From Ruminococcus sp. (GTDB lineage: Bacteria; Bacillota; Clostridia; Oscillospirales; Ruminococcaceae), in contig JAFXVT010000045.1 in NCBI GenBank assembly GCA_017534835.1, positions 61,827 to 125,826 on the forward strand: DNA of 64,000 nucleotides, written 5' to 3'. The translations under genes were made by a program, and so were the position numbers. The notes under the pieces are model-generated. The model saw only the letters and a list, made by a program, of their open reading frames with translations, was not told where the DNA came from and ran no database searches. This document shows positions 35,156 to 43,523 of the stretch, piece by piece. Each line of letters opens with the position of its first letter. Within the stretch, counting starts at the first letter, position 1.

Positions 35156-35495
35156 GAGAGCGCGGCGATAAACTTCCGTTCCAGATAGCTTTGCCGCGAC
35201 ACAGGCAGCGGCGACACGCCAATTATGACAAAGAATGCCTGAAAAAGCAATGGGACGCGGCGATAAATTTCCGTTCCGAATAGCTCTGCCGCGACACAGG
35301 CAGCGGCGACACGCCACTTATAACACAGAATGCCTGAAAAAGCAAGGGGACGCGGCGATAAACTTCCATTACGGATAGCTCTGCCGCGACACAGGCAGCG
35401 GCGACACGCCAATTATGACAAAGAATGCCTGAAAAAGCAAGAGAGCGCGGCGATAAACTTCTGTTCCGGATAGCTCTGCCGCGACACAGGCAGCA
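35153..35495. repeat. Tandem array of a 95-bp non-coding repeat, about 3.6 copies
   Basis: Units start with CGCGGCGATAAA at 35161, 35256, 35351 and 35446, exactly 95 bases apart; the fourth is cut off after about 50 bases at a changed CAGCACGGACACC sequence. Copies differ at a few positions each. The period is not a multiple of three, so open frames across it (rich in RVAAACVAA) change frame at every copy and are not genes. The repeat core has a short GCCGC/GCGGC palindrome and two GCGACAC direct repeats. The stretch 35085-35621 holds only this array and two promoters. Confidence 0.93.
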
Positions 35496-35510
35496 CGGAC
35501 ACCGTGCCGC

Positions 35511-35538
35511 ACCAGAGCGGCGTGTACTCCATATAATA
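35511..35538 (+). promoter_or_regulatory. Candidate sigma-K-type promoter for dpaA-dpaB
   Basis: AC at 35511-35512, 17 bases, then CATATAATA at 35530-35538, which fits the mother-cell sigma-K pattern (AC, N16-17, CATAnnnTA). No sigma-A -35 box is at the right distance. In B. subtilis spoVFAB is sigma-K dependent. The motif is short, so this is tentative. Confidence 0.4.
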
Positions 35539-35621
35539 AAGCGAGGGACTGTTCCCGGCGAGCGTGCCGGAGCGGTCATCATCAGCTAAAATTGCCGGTT
35601 TTCGGCAGAATGGAGAGCATT

Positions 35622-36482
35622 ATGAGAAATGATATAAAAATACTTATCGCAGGCGGCGATATGCGGCAGGTGTACTGCGCGGCACAGCTTGCGGAGAGGT
35701 ACAGCGTGTCGCTTGCAGGATTTGAAAATGCGCAGCTTCCGCCGGCTGCTGCTGAACTTAACACCTCATTTGCGGACGGCGAGCTCTTTGACGTTGCAGT
35801 CCTTCCGATGAAGCCGCTGTCGGGCGAAGGGGTGAATGCTCCGTATCACAGCGGAAAGCTCCTGCCGGCGGATATGAATATCCGCGGGGGCGGCACCGTT
35901 TTTGCAGGTCTTGACACGGAACGTGTTGCGGAGCTTTTTCCGCGGCAGAAGGTCGTGAGCTACCTCGGGCGCGAGGAGCTCCTGCTTAAAAATGCCGTGC
36001 TTACCGCAGAGGGAGCAGTTCAGCTCGCACTTGAAGCTCTCGACAGAGCGTTCAGCGGACTTCCTGTGCTCGTAGTCGGTACGGGCAGGATAGCATCGGC
36101 GCTCATACTGATACTGCGCGGATTCGGTGCGGATGTGACAGCGGCTGTCCGCAGCTCTGCATCTGCCGCAAGGGCGCAGCTTCTGGGTGCAAAACAGACG
36201 TACACAGACAGTATTGGCGGAGAATATGTCCTCGTATTCAACACTGCTCCGGAAAATGTCTTCTCGGACACAGAAGTCGGACGATTCCGCGAGGATACAC
36301 TGTTTATCGAGCTTGCATCTGCTCCGGGCGGATTCGATGACGCGGCAGCTGAGCTGCTCGGCGAGCGGCTCGTCCGTGCTCCGGGACTTCCCGGAAAAAC
36401 GGCTCCGGTGACTGCCGGAGAGATAATTGCGGAAGCAGTTTCGGCGATGATAGAGGAAGGGGGCGCAGGTTATGAAGACTAA
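35622..36482 (+). CDS. dpaA: Dipicolinate synthase subunit A
   Basis: With DpaB it makes dipicolinic acid, the calcium chelator of the spore core. The protein of about 286 residues has an N-terminal nucleotide-fold start (DIKILIAGGDMRQVYCA), a second Rossmann motif VLVVGTGRIASALILIL (about residue 146) and the late family block APGLPGKTAPVTAGEII. I chose ATG 35622, ten bases after GGAGAG; two in-frame ATGs lie just upstream. It overlaps dpaB by 11 bases. Confidence 0.93.
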   Translation: MRNDIKILIAGGDMRQVYCAAQLAERYSVSLAGFENAQLPPAAAELNTSFADGELFDVAVLPMKPLSGEGVNAPYHSGKLLPADMNIRGGGTVFAGLDTERVAELFPRQKVVSYLGREELLLKNAVLTAEGAVQLALEALDRAFSGLPVLVVGTGRIASALILILRGFGADVTAAVRSSASAARAQLLGAKQTYTDSIGGEYVLVFNTAPENVFSDTEVGRFREDTLFIELASAPGGFDDAAAELLGERLVRAPGLPGKTAPVTAGEIIAEAVSAMIEEGGAGYED

Positions 36483-37065
36483 TTTCATCGGGATAAGGAT
36501 AGGCTATGTTATGACGGGCTCGTACTGCACATTTGAGCGGAGCTTCCGGCAGGCGGAGCGTCTTCGTGAAATGGGAGCGGAGCTCGTTCCGGTGATGTCG
36601 GAGAATGCTGCTTCCGTCTCGACACGGTTCGGCTCGGGTGCAGATAATGCGGCGCGTCTTGCGGAGATATGCGGCAGGGAGGTGATCACGGACATTTCCT
36701 CTGCCGAGCCTATCGGTCCGAAGAATATGACGGATATTCTCGTCGTTGCGCCATGTACGTCAAATACGGCAGCGAAGCTTGCAGGCGGTATAACAGATAC
36801 AGCCGCAACAATGGCGGTGAAATCGCACCTCCGCAGCGGCAAGCCGGTCGTGCTTGCGATAGCGTCGAATGATTCGCTTCTTGGCTCAGCGAAGAATATC
36901 GGCGAGCTGTTCAACCGGAAGAATTATTATTTCGTACCGATGCTTCAGGACGATGTTGAAAAGAAGCCGGCATCGCTCGTCGCGGAGTTCGGGATGATCC
37001 CGGACGCAGTGGATGCTGCTTTGAGAGGAGTACAGCTCCGCCCGATAATCTATCATTCGGTTTGA
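36472..37065 (+). CDS. dpaB: Dipicolinate synthase subunit B
   Basis: The flavoprotein-fold partner of DpaA. The 197-residue protein begins IRIGYVMTGSYCTFERSF and carries VVAPCTSNTAAKLAGGITDT, typical of the flavoprotein/SpoVFB family, and ends PMLQDDVEKKPASLVAEF. The operon is just dpaA-dpaB; the next genes are groESL with their own control. Both genes support spore formation in this organism. Confidence 0.94.
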   Translation: MKTNFIGIRIGYVMTGSYCTFERSFRQAERLREMGAELVPVMSENAASVSTRFGSGADNAARLAEICGREVITDISSAEPIGPKNMTDILVVAPCTSNTAAKLAGGITDTAATMAVKSHLRSGKPVVLAIASNDSLLGSAKNIGELFNRKNYYFVPMLQDDVEKKPASLVAEFGMIPDAVDAALRGVQLRPIIYHSV

Positions 37066-37127
37066 AACGCAGCAGATAATATGGAACCGAAAGTTCGGAC
37101 ACTCTACCGCTACCATATCACAAAGCA

Positions 37128-37148
37128 GTTTCAACAAACTGTTGAAAC
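37128..37148. repeat. Perfect 9-bp inverted repeat upstream of groESL
   Basis: GTTTCAACA, three bases, TGTTGAAAC. It lies 60 bases after dpaB and 35 bases before the groESL -35 box. It could be an operator or a weak terminator for dpaAB; no T run follows. Confidence 0.5.
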
Positions 37149-37182
37149 ATTTGTGCAAATCCACAATTTTAACACTAATGTC

Positions 37183-37210
37183 TTGATTTATTAGAAAAAG
37201 GTGGTAAAAT
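37183..37210 (+). promoter_or_regulatory. Predicted sigma-A promoter for groESL
   Basis: TTGATT (37183-37188), a 16-base spacer and TAAAAT (37205-37210), directly before the CIRCE operator, which would cover the transcription start. Confidence 0.75.
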
Positions 37211-37214
37211 ATAA

Positions 37215-37241
37215 TTAGCACTCAAAGAAAGAGAGTGCTAA
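37215..37241. promoter_or_regulatory. CIRCE operator (HrcA binding site)
   Basis: Perfect TTAGCACTC-N9-GAGTGCTAA. HrcA represses chaperonin genes through this element and is released on heat stress. Confidence 0.98.
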
Positions 37242-37265
37242 ACAAGTTGAGTATATTATTTTTAG

Positions 37266-37550
<285 letters not shown>

Positions 37551-37565
37551 GAAACGCTGAAATAA

Positions 37566-39230
<1,665 letters not shown>

Positions 39231-39307
39231 TAACGGGAAATCCGTAAATATCGTTCATTCAGGACAAAACAGCAGTTTGCATATGCGGACGCTGATACAG
39301 AAGCTTT

Positions 39308-39353
39308 ACGCCATAGCATTTCTGAGACAAGGTCAGAAACGCTATGGCGTTTT
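39308..39353 (+). terminator. groESL terminator
   Basis: A long stem (ACGCCATAGC then TTTCTGA, with one mismatched pair) with a seven-base loop, followed by TTTTC. It lies 78 bases after groEL. Confidence 0.8.
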
Positions 39354-39356
39354 CTA

Positions 39357-39385
39357 TTGACACCCATCGGATACTGTGCTATAAT
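39357..39385 (+). promoter_or_regulatory. Consensus sigma-A promoter for the AT-rich orphan
   Basis: Perfect TTGACA (39357-39362), 17-base spacer and perfect TATAAT (39380-39385), 41 bases before the GTG start. Confidence 0.88.
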
Positions 39386-39426
39386 TATGCCGGTCATAAA
39401 CCGGGATTCAGAGGGGAAGATGGTAT

Positions 39427-39870
39427 GTGGAGAAGTTATTAGTTTATGCGTATCTATGGCGGCTAAGCTTGAATGATGGGCAAGAATATAATGATCATCT
39501 TGATATGCTTTTCTTAAAAGATCCAGATAATTATTTGCTGCTTGAATTGGAATTATTGACCGACGCTGGATCAGCGCTTATGAGATTGAAAAGATATTTT
39601 GATTTTGAAACAGGAGCATTTGATGCTATCCTATTCGGAAAAACTTTGTTTTTTGAGCTTGGCAATGTTTATCATTCCAGAACAGTAAGCATTGCTCTGT
39701 TTGCCGAAAAATGCTACGAACTATACACTATGCTGCCTGTTCAGGTGAATGATCTTGAAGAGCCCTATGACGTGTTAAGCTATATTGACGATATGATAGA
39801 ATATAATAGCTTGCAAGAAATTGAGGGAACCATAGATAAAATGTTAAATTATTACTCTTACAGATCCTGA
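39427..39870 (+). CDS. AT-rich hypothetical protein
   Basis: A 147-residue, acidic, mostly helical protein with no signal peptide or membrane segment. I recognise no family. The only close start is GTG 39427, behind GAGGGGAAG; the ATG two bases earlier is in another frame and stops at once. Codon use is clearly different from its neighbours: many TTA, TTG, AAA, ATA and GAA, where groEL and natB use CTC, AAG and GAG. That suggests recent transfer. Its small size, acidity and isolation with its own promoter and terminator would suit an immunity protein or defence orphan, but this is a guess. Confidence 0.75.
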   Translation: MEKLLVYAYLWRLSLNDGQEYNDHLDMLFLKDPDNYLLLELELLTDAGSALMRLKRYFDFETGAFDAILFGKTLFFELGNVYHSRTVSIALFAEKCYELYTMLPVQVNDLEEPYDVLSYIDDMIEYNSLQEIEGTIDKMLNYYSYRS

Positions 39871-39896
39871 CCTATCTTCACAGCATAAACAAACAC

Positions 39897-39932
39897 AATG
39901 CCCCTGAGCGCTTTGTAACGCTCAGGGGCATT
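39897..39932. terminator. Bidirectional hairpin between convergent genes
   Basis: A perfect 14-base-pair stem (AATGCCCCTGAGCG and complement) with an eight-base loop. It has no long T run on either side but is well placed to separate the orphan (plus) from the NatAB-like genes (minus). Confidence 0.65.
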
Positions 39933-39978
39933 ATCTCTGTATGTGTATCTGTTTTAACGGGGCTTGCCTCAGCAGCTT

Positions 39979-41307
39979 TTATTCGTTGTCAGCTGTGCTT
40001 TTCTTGAACTTCGACTTCTGTCCGAAGTTGAGCGAGGCTGTGAGTATCTTGTCTGAATTGAACAGCCTGAGTGCAAAGAACAGGCATATCGCGAATACTA
40101 CGAGCTGATATGCGAGTCCGGCAAAGAACAAGCCCATATTTCCGAACATTATGTTGTTCACAGCCGAGAATGTGTGAGTGAAGGGGATAGCGTAAACAAC
40201 AAGTCTTATAGCCATAGGAAGCGTGTTGATGTCCGACATGATCGAGATGAGATACGGTACCATTGCCATTATCATCAGGGGCATTATCATTGTCTGCGAC
40301 TGCTTTGTGTCGTTGACGAGAGCACCGAGCATGAGCGATATTGAAAGGCATATCATTATCGTGAGGAAGAGCTGTGCGCCGATGAGGATATAGTCGCCGA
40401 TACCGAGCGTGAGACCGAGTCTGTCGAGCGCTTCATCTACGGAGATGTACTGTCCGACGAGCTTGCTGCCCATTTCATCGGAGACGCTCTTCGTAGCTCC
40501 GTTCATGAAGGACGAGAAGCCGAACATATAAACTACCGCATTGAGCAGCGCGATTATCGCAGCCGCAAGCATTTTTGCGCCGAGTATCGCCGTTCTTGAA
40601 ACAGGTGCAGAGAGCAGAGTTTCGAGAGTTTTGTCAATCTTTTCGTTGCTGATGGCGCTCATTAGCATATTCGATGTGAACATAATGAGTATGAATACGA
40701 TGATGGGGAGAATCATATTCTTCGTCATAATGCTGCTCATAACGCTTGTCGTGCTGACCGGAGCGGACTTGTCCTTGACTACGGTCTGCTCATTTACATT
40801 CACGGGGAGCTGAAGGAGGTCTACCTGCTCTGCTGTAAGACCAGCCTTTGCCGCAAACGTTGAGGAGATGCAATCCTCGATGAGTGCGATAGCACCGCTG
40901 TTGCTGTTCGCGATATTGGACATCGCAGCGGAGGACTTCATAACGCCGACGCTTATCATTTCGGGTCGCTCATCCTTTTCGAGAGCCTCTGTGAAGCCCT
41001 TGGGAAGGATAACGAGCGATTCGACATCTGCGTCCCTGAGGATAGCCGGATAATCGTCGCCTTCAGATTCGTATTCGTCTACCGTAGCGCCGGCTTCGCG
41101 GAGGGTCTTGATGAGCTGTTTGGTGAAGTCGGTCTGGTCGCGGTCGCAGATACTGATAGTGTACTCATTCTCAACGGCGTCCTCGATAGTTGACTTCATA
41201 AGATTTCCCATCAGCATCAGCATACCCGTTACGAGCACGAGACTGATGATAGTCTGGGCGGTGAGAAGCTCGCCGAGCTCCTTTTTCAGAAGATTAAAGA
41301 ATTTCAT
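39979..41307 (-). CDS. ABC-2-type exporter permease, NatB-like
   Basis: A 442-residue permease: a first membrane helix (about 17-37), a large outside loop of about 160 residues, then five to six helices (about 200-425). The layout and the motif LMSAISNEKIDKTLETLLSAPVSRTAILGAKM, shortened here to its key ISNEKIDKTLETLLSAPVS, are typical of NatB/YhaP-type ABC-2 permeases. It overlaps the ATPase gene by 14 bases. B. subtilis NatB exports sodium; related pairs export peptides or drugs, so the substrate is open. Confidence 0.88.
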   Translation of the reverse strand: MKFFNLLKKELGELLTAQTIISLVLVTGMLMLMGNLMKSTIEDAVENEYTISICDRDQTDFTKQLIKTLREAGATVDEYESEGDDYPAILRDADVESLVILPKGFTEALEKDERPEMISVGVMKSSAAMSNIANSNSGAIALIEDCISSTFAAKAGLTAEQVDLLQLPVNVNEQTVVKDKSAPVSTTSVMSSIMTKNMILPIIVFILIMFTSNMLMSAISNEKIDKTLETLLSAPVSRTAILGAKMLAAAIIALLNAVVYMFGFSSFMNGATKSVSDEMGSKLVGQYISVDEALDRLGLTLGIGDYILIGAQLFLTIMICLSISLMLGALVNDTKQSQTMIMPLMIMAMVPYLISIMSDINTLPMAIRLVVYAIPFTHTFSAVNNIMFGNMGLFFAGLAYQLVVFAICLFFALRLFNSDKILTASLNFGQKSKFKKSTADNE

Positions 41308-42034
41308 TGCCCTTCACCACCCTTTCAAATACTTCCTCAAGGTTAGCGGCACTGTAGCGCTCCTTGAGCTCGTCAGCCTTTCCTGACACGAGCAGGTGTC
41401 CCTTTGAGATGATGCCCACGCGGTCAGAGACGAATTCTATCTCAAGCATATTGTGTGACGAGAGCAGGAAGGACATTCCCTCCTCGGCAGCGAGTCTTTT
41501 TATCATCTTGCGTATCTCGATAGCATTTAGCACATCGAGACCGCTTGTCGGCTCATCGAGGATAGCGAGCTTCGGCTCGGTCATAACTGCACGCGCGAGC
41601 AGGAGCTTTCTTATCATACCGCGGCTGTATGTGCCTATCTTGTCCTTCAGCCTTTCGCCGAGACCGCAGATGCGCTCCGCGCGCTCAACATAGCGGTTTA
41701 TCGTGTCGATGTCCGTCGAGAACAGACCTGCCATAAAGCGGAGGTAGTTCTTGCCGGTCATATTCTTGTAAGCGCCTGCCTCATCGGGGAGGTAGGTGAT
41801 ACATTCGCGTACTTTTGCAGGCTCCTTGATTATGCTGTGACCTGCGATGACAGCGTCACCGGCAGTTGGTGTGAGAAGTGTTGAGATCATACGGATAGTC
41901 GTGGTCTTTCCGGCGCCGTTAGGACCGATGAGCGCGAATATCTCGCCTTTTTCGATGTCAAATGAGACCTTGTCCGCCGCGAGCACCTTTGTGTACTGCT
42001 TGGACAGCTCCCTGACTTCAAGGACTTTTTCCAT
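41294..42034 (-). CDS. ABC exporter ATPase, NatA-like
   Basis: The partner ATPase: Walker A GPNGAGKTTT, Q-loop YLPDEAGAYK, signature YSRGMIRKLLLARA (the usual LSGGQ is TYSRGM here, as in the NatA group), Walker B LAILDEPTSGLD and switch SSHNMLE. I chose ATG 42034 (MEKVLEVREL), seven bases after AAAGGAG; a longer frame begins at 42058. Its own promoter lies at 42068-42096. Confidence 0.92.
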   Translation of the reverse strand: MEKVLEVRELSKQYTKVLAADKVSFDIEKGEIFALIGPNGAGKTTTIRMISTLLTPTAGDAVIAGHSIIKEPAKVRECITYLPDEAGAYKNMTGKNYLRFMAGLFSTDIDTINRYVERAERICGLGERLKDKIGTYSRGMIRKLLLARAVMTEPKLAILDEPTSGLDVLNAIEIRKMIKRLAAEEGMSFLLSSHNMLEIEFVSDRVGIISKGHLLVSGKADELKERYSAANLEEVFERVVKGNEIL

Positions 42035-42067
42035 AGTTATTCTCCTTTCGTTTAACAAGATAAATAA

Positions 42068-42096
42068 AGTATAGCATATGATAAAATATTTTGCAA
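42068..42096 (-). promoter_or_regulatory. Predicted sigma-A promoter for the NatAB-like pair
   Basis: On the minus strand TTGCAA (42096-42091), a 17-base spacer and TATACT (42073-42068), 34 bases before the start. It lies just after the stop of the Xre gene, so the exporter can be read from here or by read-through from the regulator operon. Confidence 0.75.
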
Positions 42097-42125
42097 CGGA
42101 TACAAAAAATTTTTCGCCGGGTCGC

Positions 42126-42332
42126 TCAGAAATAGAACAGCTCCTCGAATTTCTTATCGAGCGCGATACAGAGTATGAGTGCGAGCTTAGCTGTCGGCTG
42201 ATACTGTCCGGTCTCTATCGAGCTGATAGTATTGCGCGAAACTCCGACCATTTCCGCGAGCTGTGCCTGCGAGAGCTTTGCTTCTGTCCGTGCCTCCCTG
42301 AGGTTGTTGCGAAGTATGAGTTTGTCGTCCAT
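42126..42332 (-). CDS. Small Xre-family HTH regulator
   Basis: A 68-residue protein that is almost all helix-turn-helix: LREARTEAKLSQAQLAEMVGVSRNTISSIE (recognition part LAEMVGVSRNTISSIETG, about residues 25-42), with the end IALDKKFEELF typical of the short YvaO/YozG-type regulators. It is the last gene of a four-gene operon and probably controls its promoter through the three GCCAAG palindromes at 43169-43251. Confidence 0.93.
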   Translation of the reverse strand: MDDKLILRNNLREARTEAKLSQAQLAEMVGVSRNTISSIETGQYQPTAKLALILCIALDKKFEELFYF

Positions 42333-42336
42333 AGGC

Positions 42337-42654
42337 TCACCTGCTTATCAAGTCGCGAACGTAGCCGTATGTCATCAGCGCGGCTATCACTATGAAGCAA
42401 AGGGCACTGAAAAGGTGTACCTTAGATCTCGTCCGTGCGAAGACATATCCGTCGTGTATCAGCTGCATAACGCAGTATATCAGGAAATATCCGCAGTTGA
42501 AATGACCTGTGATGAACTGCTCACACACAAGGAGCACCGCGCAGAGCATACCGCCGGCGATACGCGCGATACTACCCGCGAACTTGTAAGTGTTCTGCTC
42601 ATATTCGGAATTGTTTTCGCTTCTGCTTTTAGCGAGTATCTCATCTTTATCCAT
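42337..42654 (-). CDS. Small membrane protein (DUF6442-like)
   Basis: A 105-residue protein with a soluble start (MDKDEILAKSRSENNSEYEQ) and three hydrophobic segments (about residues 31-45, 52-68 and 81-96). The start matches that of the upstream gene product (MNKEEILSMAKQENDSQ), so the two are paralogues. I believe the family is one of the DUF6442-like small membrane proteins found beside Xre regulators in Firmicutes; function unknown. It ends four bases before the regulator gene. Confidence 0.78.
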   Translation of the reverse strand: MDKDEILAKSRSENNSEYEQNTYKFAGSIARIAGGMLCAVLLVCEQFITGHFNCGYFLIYCVMQLIHDGYVFARTRSKVHLFSALCFIVIAALMTYGYVRDLISR

Positions 42655-42663
42655 ATCGTCACC

Positions 42664-42981
42664 TCACAAGCTCTTTACGAATGCGACCGTCGTACCGACC
42701 GCACCAATAACAGCACATATCAGGAGCAGAACGTCCTTAACGCGGCGATTCTTGATAAGCCTGTAGGTGAGAGCGGCAACTGCGCCGTAAGTGACGATAC
42801 TCATTTTATCGTATGCCTCAATGCTGTGTGCTACCTGTATCAGCGTGAAAACGAGCGTGCTTGCGAGTACCGTCACGAACGCCCAGTAGAAGGATTTGTC
42901 AAATACCTTTTTCTCGCGTTCGTCGCACTGCTGGGAGTCATTCTCCTGCTTTGCCATGCTGAGGATTTCTTCTTTGTTCAT
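42664..42981 (-). CDS. Small membrane protein, paralogue of the next gene
   Basis: A 105-residue protein that shares its N-terminal motif with the neighbouring product (MNKEEILSMAKQEND) and has three hydrophobic segments (about residues 33-50, 58-72 and 84-101). ATG 42981 follows GGAGGGG; a frame extending to 43035 has no support. Same operon as the Xre regulator. Function unknown. Confidence 0.76.
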   Translation of the reverse strand: MNKEEILSMAKQENDSQQCDEREKKVFDKSFYWAFVTVLASTLVFTLIQVAHSIEAYDKMSIVTYGAVAALTYRLIKNRRVKDVLLLICAVIGAVGTTVAFVKSL

Positions 42982-42994
42982 AACAGCCCCTCCG

Positions 42995-43135
42995 TCATCT
43001 TCCGAGGAGATAGGTTGCCATCGTCGTAACAGCAAGTATAGCGATTATTCTTACGGGACGTGAGAGAAGTATGCTGAGAAGGCTGAAGTCTGCGAAACTG
43101 TTTGCATTCTGGTTGTTTGCTGCTGAATTTTTCAT
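42995..43135 (-). CDS. Tiny membrane protein
   Basis: A 46-residue protein: a polar start (MKNSAANNQNANSFADF), then a hydrophobic helix (about residues 24-43, RIIAILAVTTMATYLL) and a Gly-Arg end. ATG 43135 has GAGGTG upstream; a longer frame to 43222 would run back over the promoter and is rejected. First gene of the Xre operon. No family recognised. Confidence 0.65.
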   Translation of the reverse strand: MKNSAANNQNANSFADFSLLSILLSRPVRIIAILAVTTMATYLLGR

Positions 43136-43168
43136 AAATAACACCTCACTGTTTCTAAGAGAGTCTGT

Positions 43169-43184
43169 GCCAAGTCTGCTTGGC
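43169..43184. promoter_or_regulatory. Operator palindrome 1 (perfect)
   Basis: GCCAAG-TCTG-CTTGGC, a perfect 6+4+6 palindrome between the -10 box of the Xre operon and its first start codon. Likely bound by the Xre protein of the same operon. Confidence 0.75.
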
Positions 43185-43200
43185 GTATCTCTGTGTTCAT

Positions 43201-43229
43201 AGTATAACACTGCCAAGTTCACTTGTCAA
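43201..43229 (-). promoter_or_regulatory. Consensus promoter of the Xre operon
   Basis: On the minus strand TTGACA (43229-43224), a 17-base spacer and TATACT (43206-43201). Operator 2 covers the spacer and part of the -35 box. Confidence 0.85.
43212..43227. promoter_or_regulatory. Operator palindrome 2 (one mismatch)
   Basis: GCCAAG-TTCA-CTTGTC, one change from the perfect site; it overlaps the spacer and -35 box, a typical repressor position. Confidence 0.68.
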
Positions 43230-43235
43230 GACCCT

Positions 43236-43251
43236 GCCAAGCAAACTTTGC
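43236..43251. promoter_or_regulatory. Operator palindrome 3 (two mismatches)
   Basis: GCCAAG-CAAA-CTTTGC, upstream of the -35 box and 24 bases from operator 2. With the other two it makes a three-site array. Confidence 0.55.
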
Positions 43252-43348
43252 AAATTCGGCGTTTTGCACAAAGCGGTTGCAGATTATTATACACATCGCT
43301 GCTCAGTGTGCAATATAGTGTATCAATATTTCTATATAGCATTTTTTC

Positions 43349-43377
43349 TTGACAATACTTTATAAATTTGTTATACT
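43349..43377 (+). promoter_or_regulatory. Predicted sigma-A promoter of the dual-permease operon
   Basis: TTGACA (43349-43354), a 17-base spacer and TATACT (43372-43377), about 146 bases before the start codon at 43524. Confidence 0.85.
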
Positions 43378-43384
43378 AATTTAT

Positions 43385-43523
43385 ATGGTATTTATGCAGT
43401 TCGGCAATACTGCTTCACATATCCGCAGGCTTTAGGCAGCCTGCCATACACCACAAAAACGGCTCATCTGCGCCCGTTGTGCGGATATGCCGTTCCCCTC
43501 ATCTTCACGAAAGGCGGATAGAA
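43385..43523 (+). ncRNA. Structured 5' leader, candidate cis-regulatory RNA
   Basis: Within the leader CATATCCGCA (43418-43427) can pair with TGCGGATATG (43480-43489). Between them lie a hairpin GCAGGCT/AGCCTGC (43425-43431 with 43438-43444) and a stem AACGG/CCGTT (43458-43462 with 43474-43478). The first hairpin shares three bases with the long-range stem, so the two could compete like a switch. I do not recognise a known riboswitch class. The gap 43136-43523 otherwise holds only the promoters and operators listed. Confidence 0.4.

Noticed and set aside
35153-35495. CRISPR-like array
   Set aside because: Copies are directly adjacent with no unique spacers and the unit is too long; no cas gene is near.
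35081-35582. Three overlapping minus-strand frames rich in Cys and Arg across the tandem array
   Set aside because: The 95-bp period shifts frame in each copy, so these are artefacts of the repeat.
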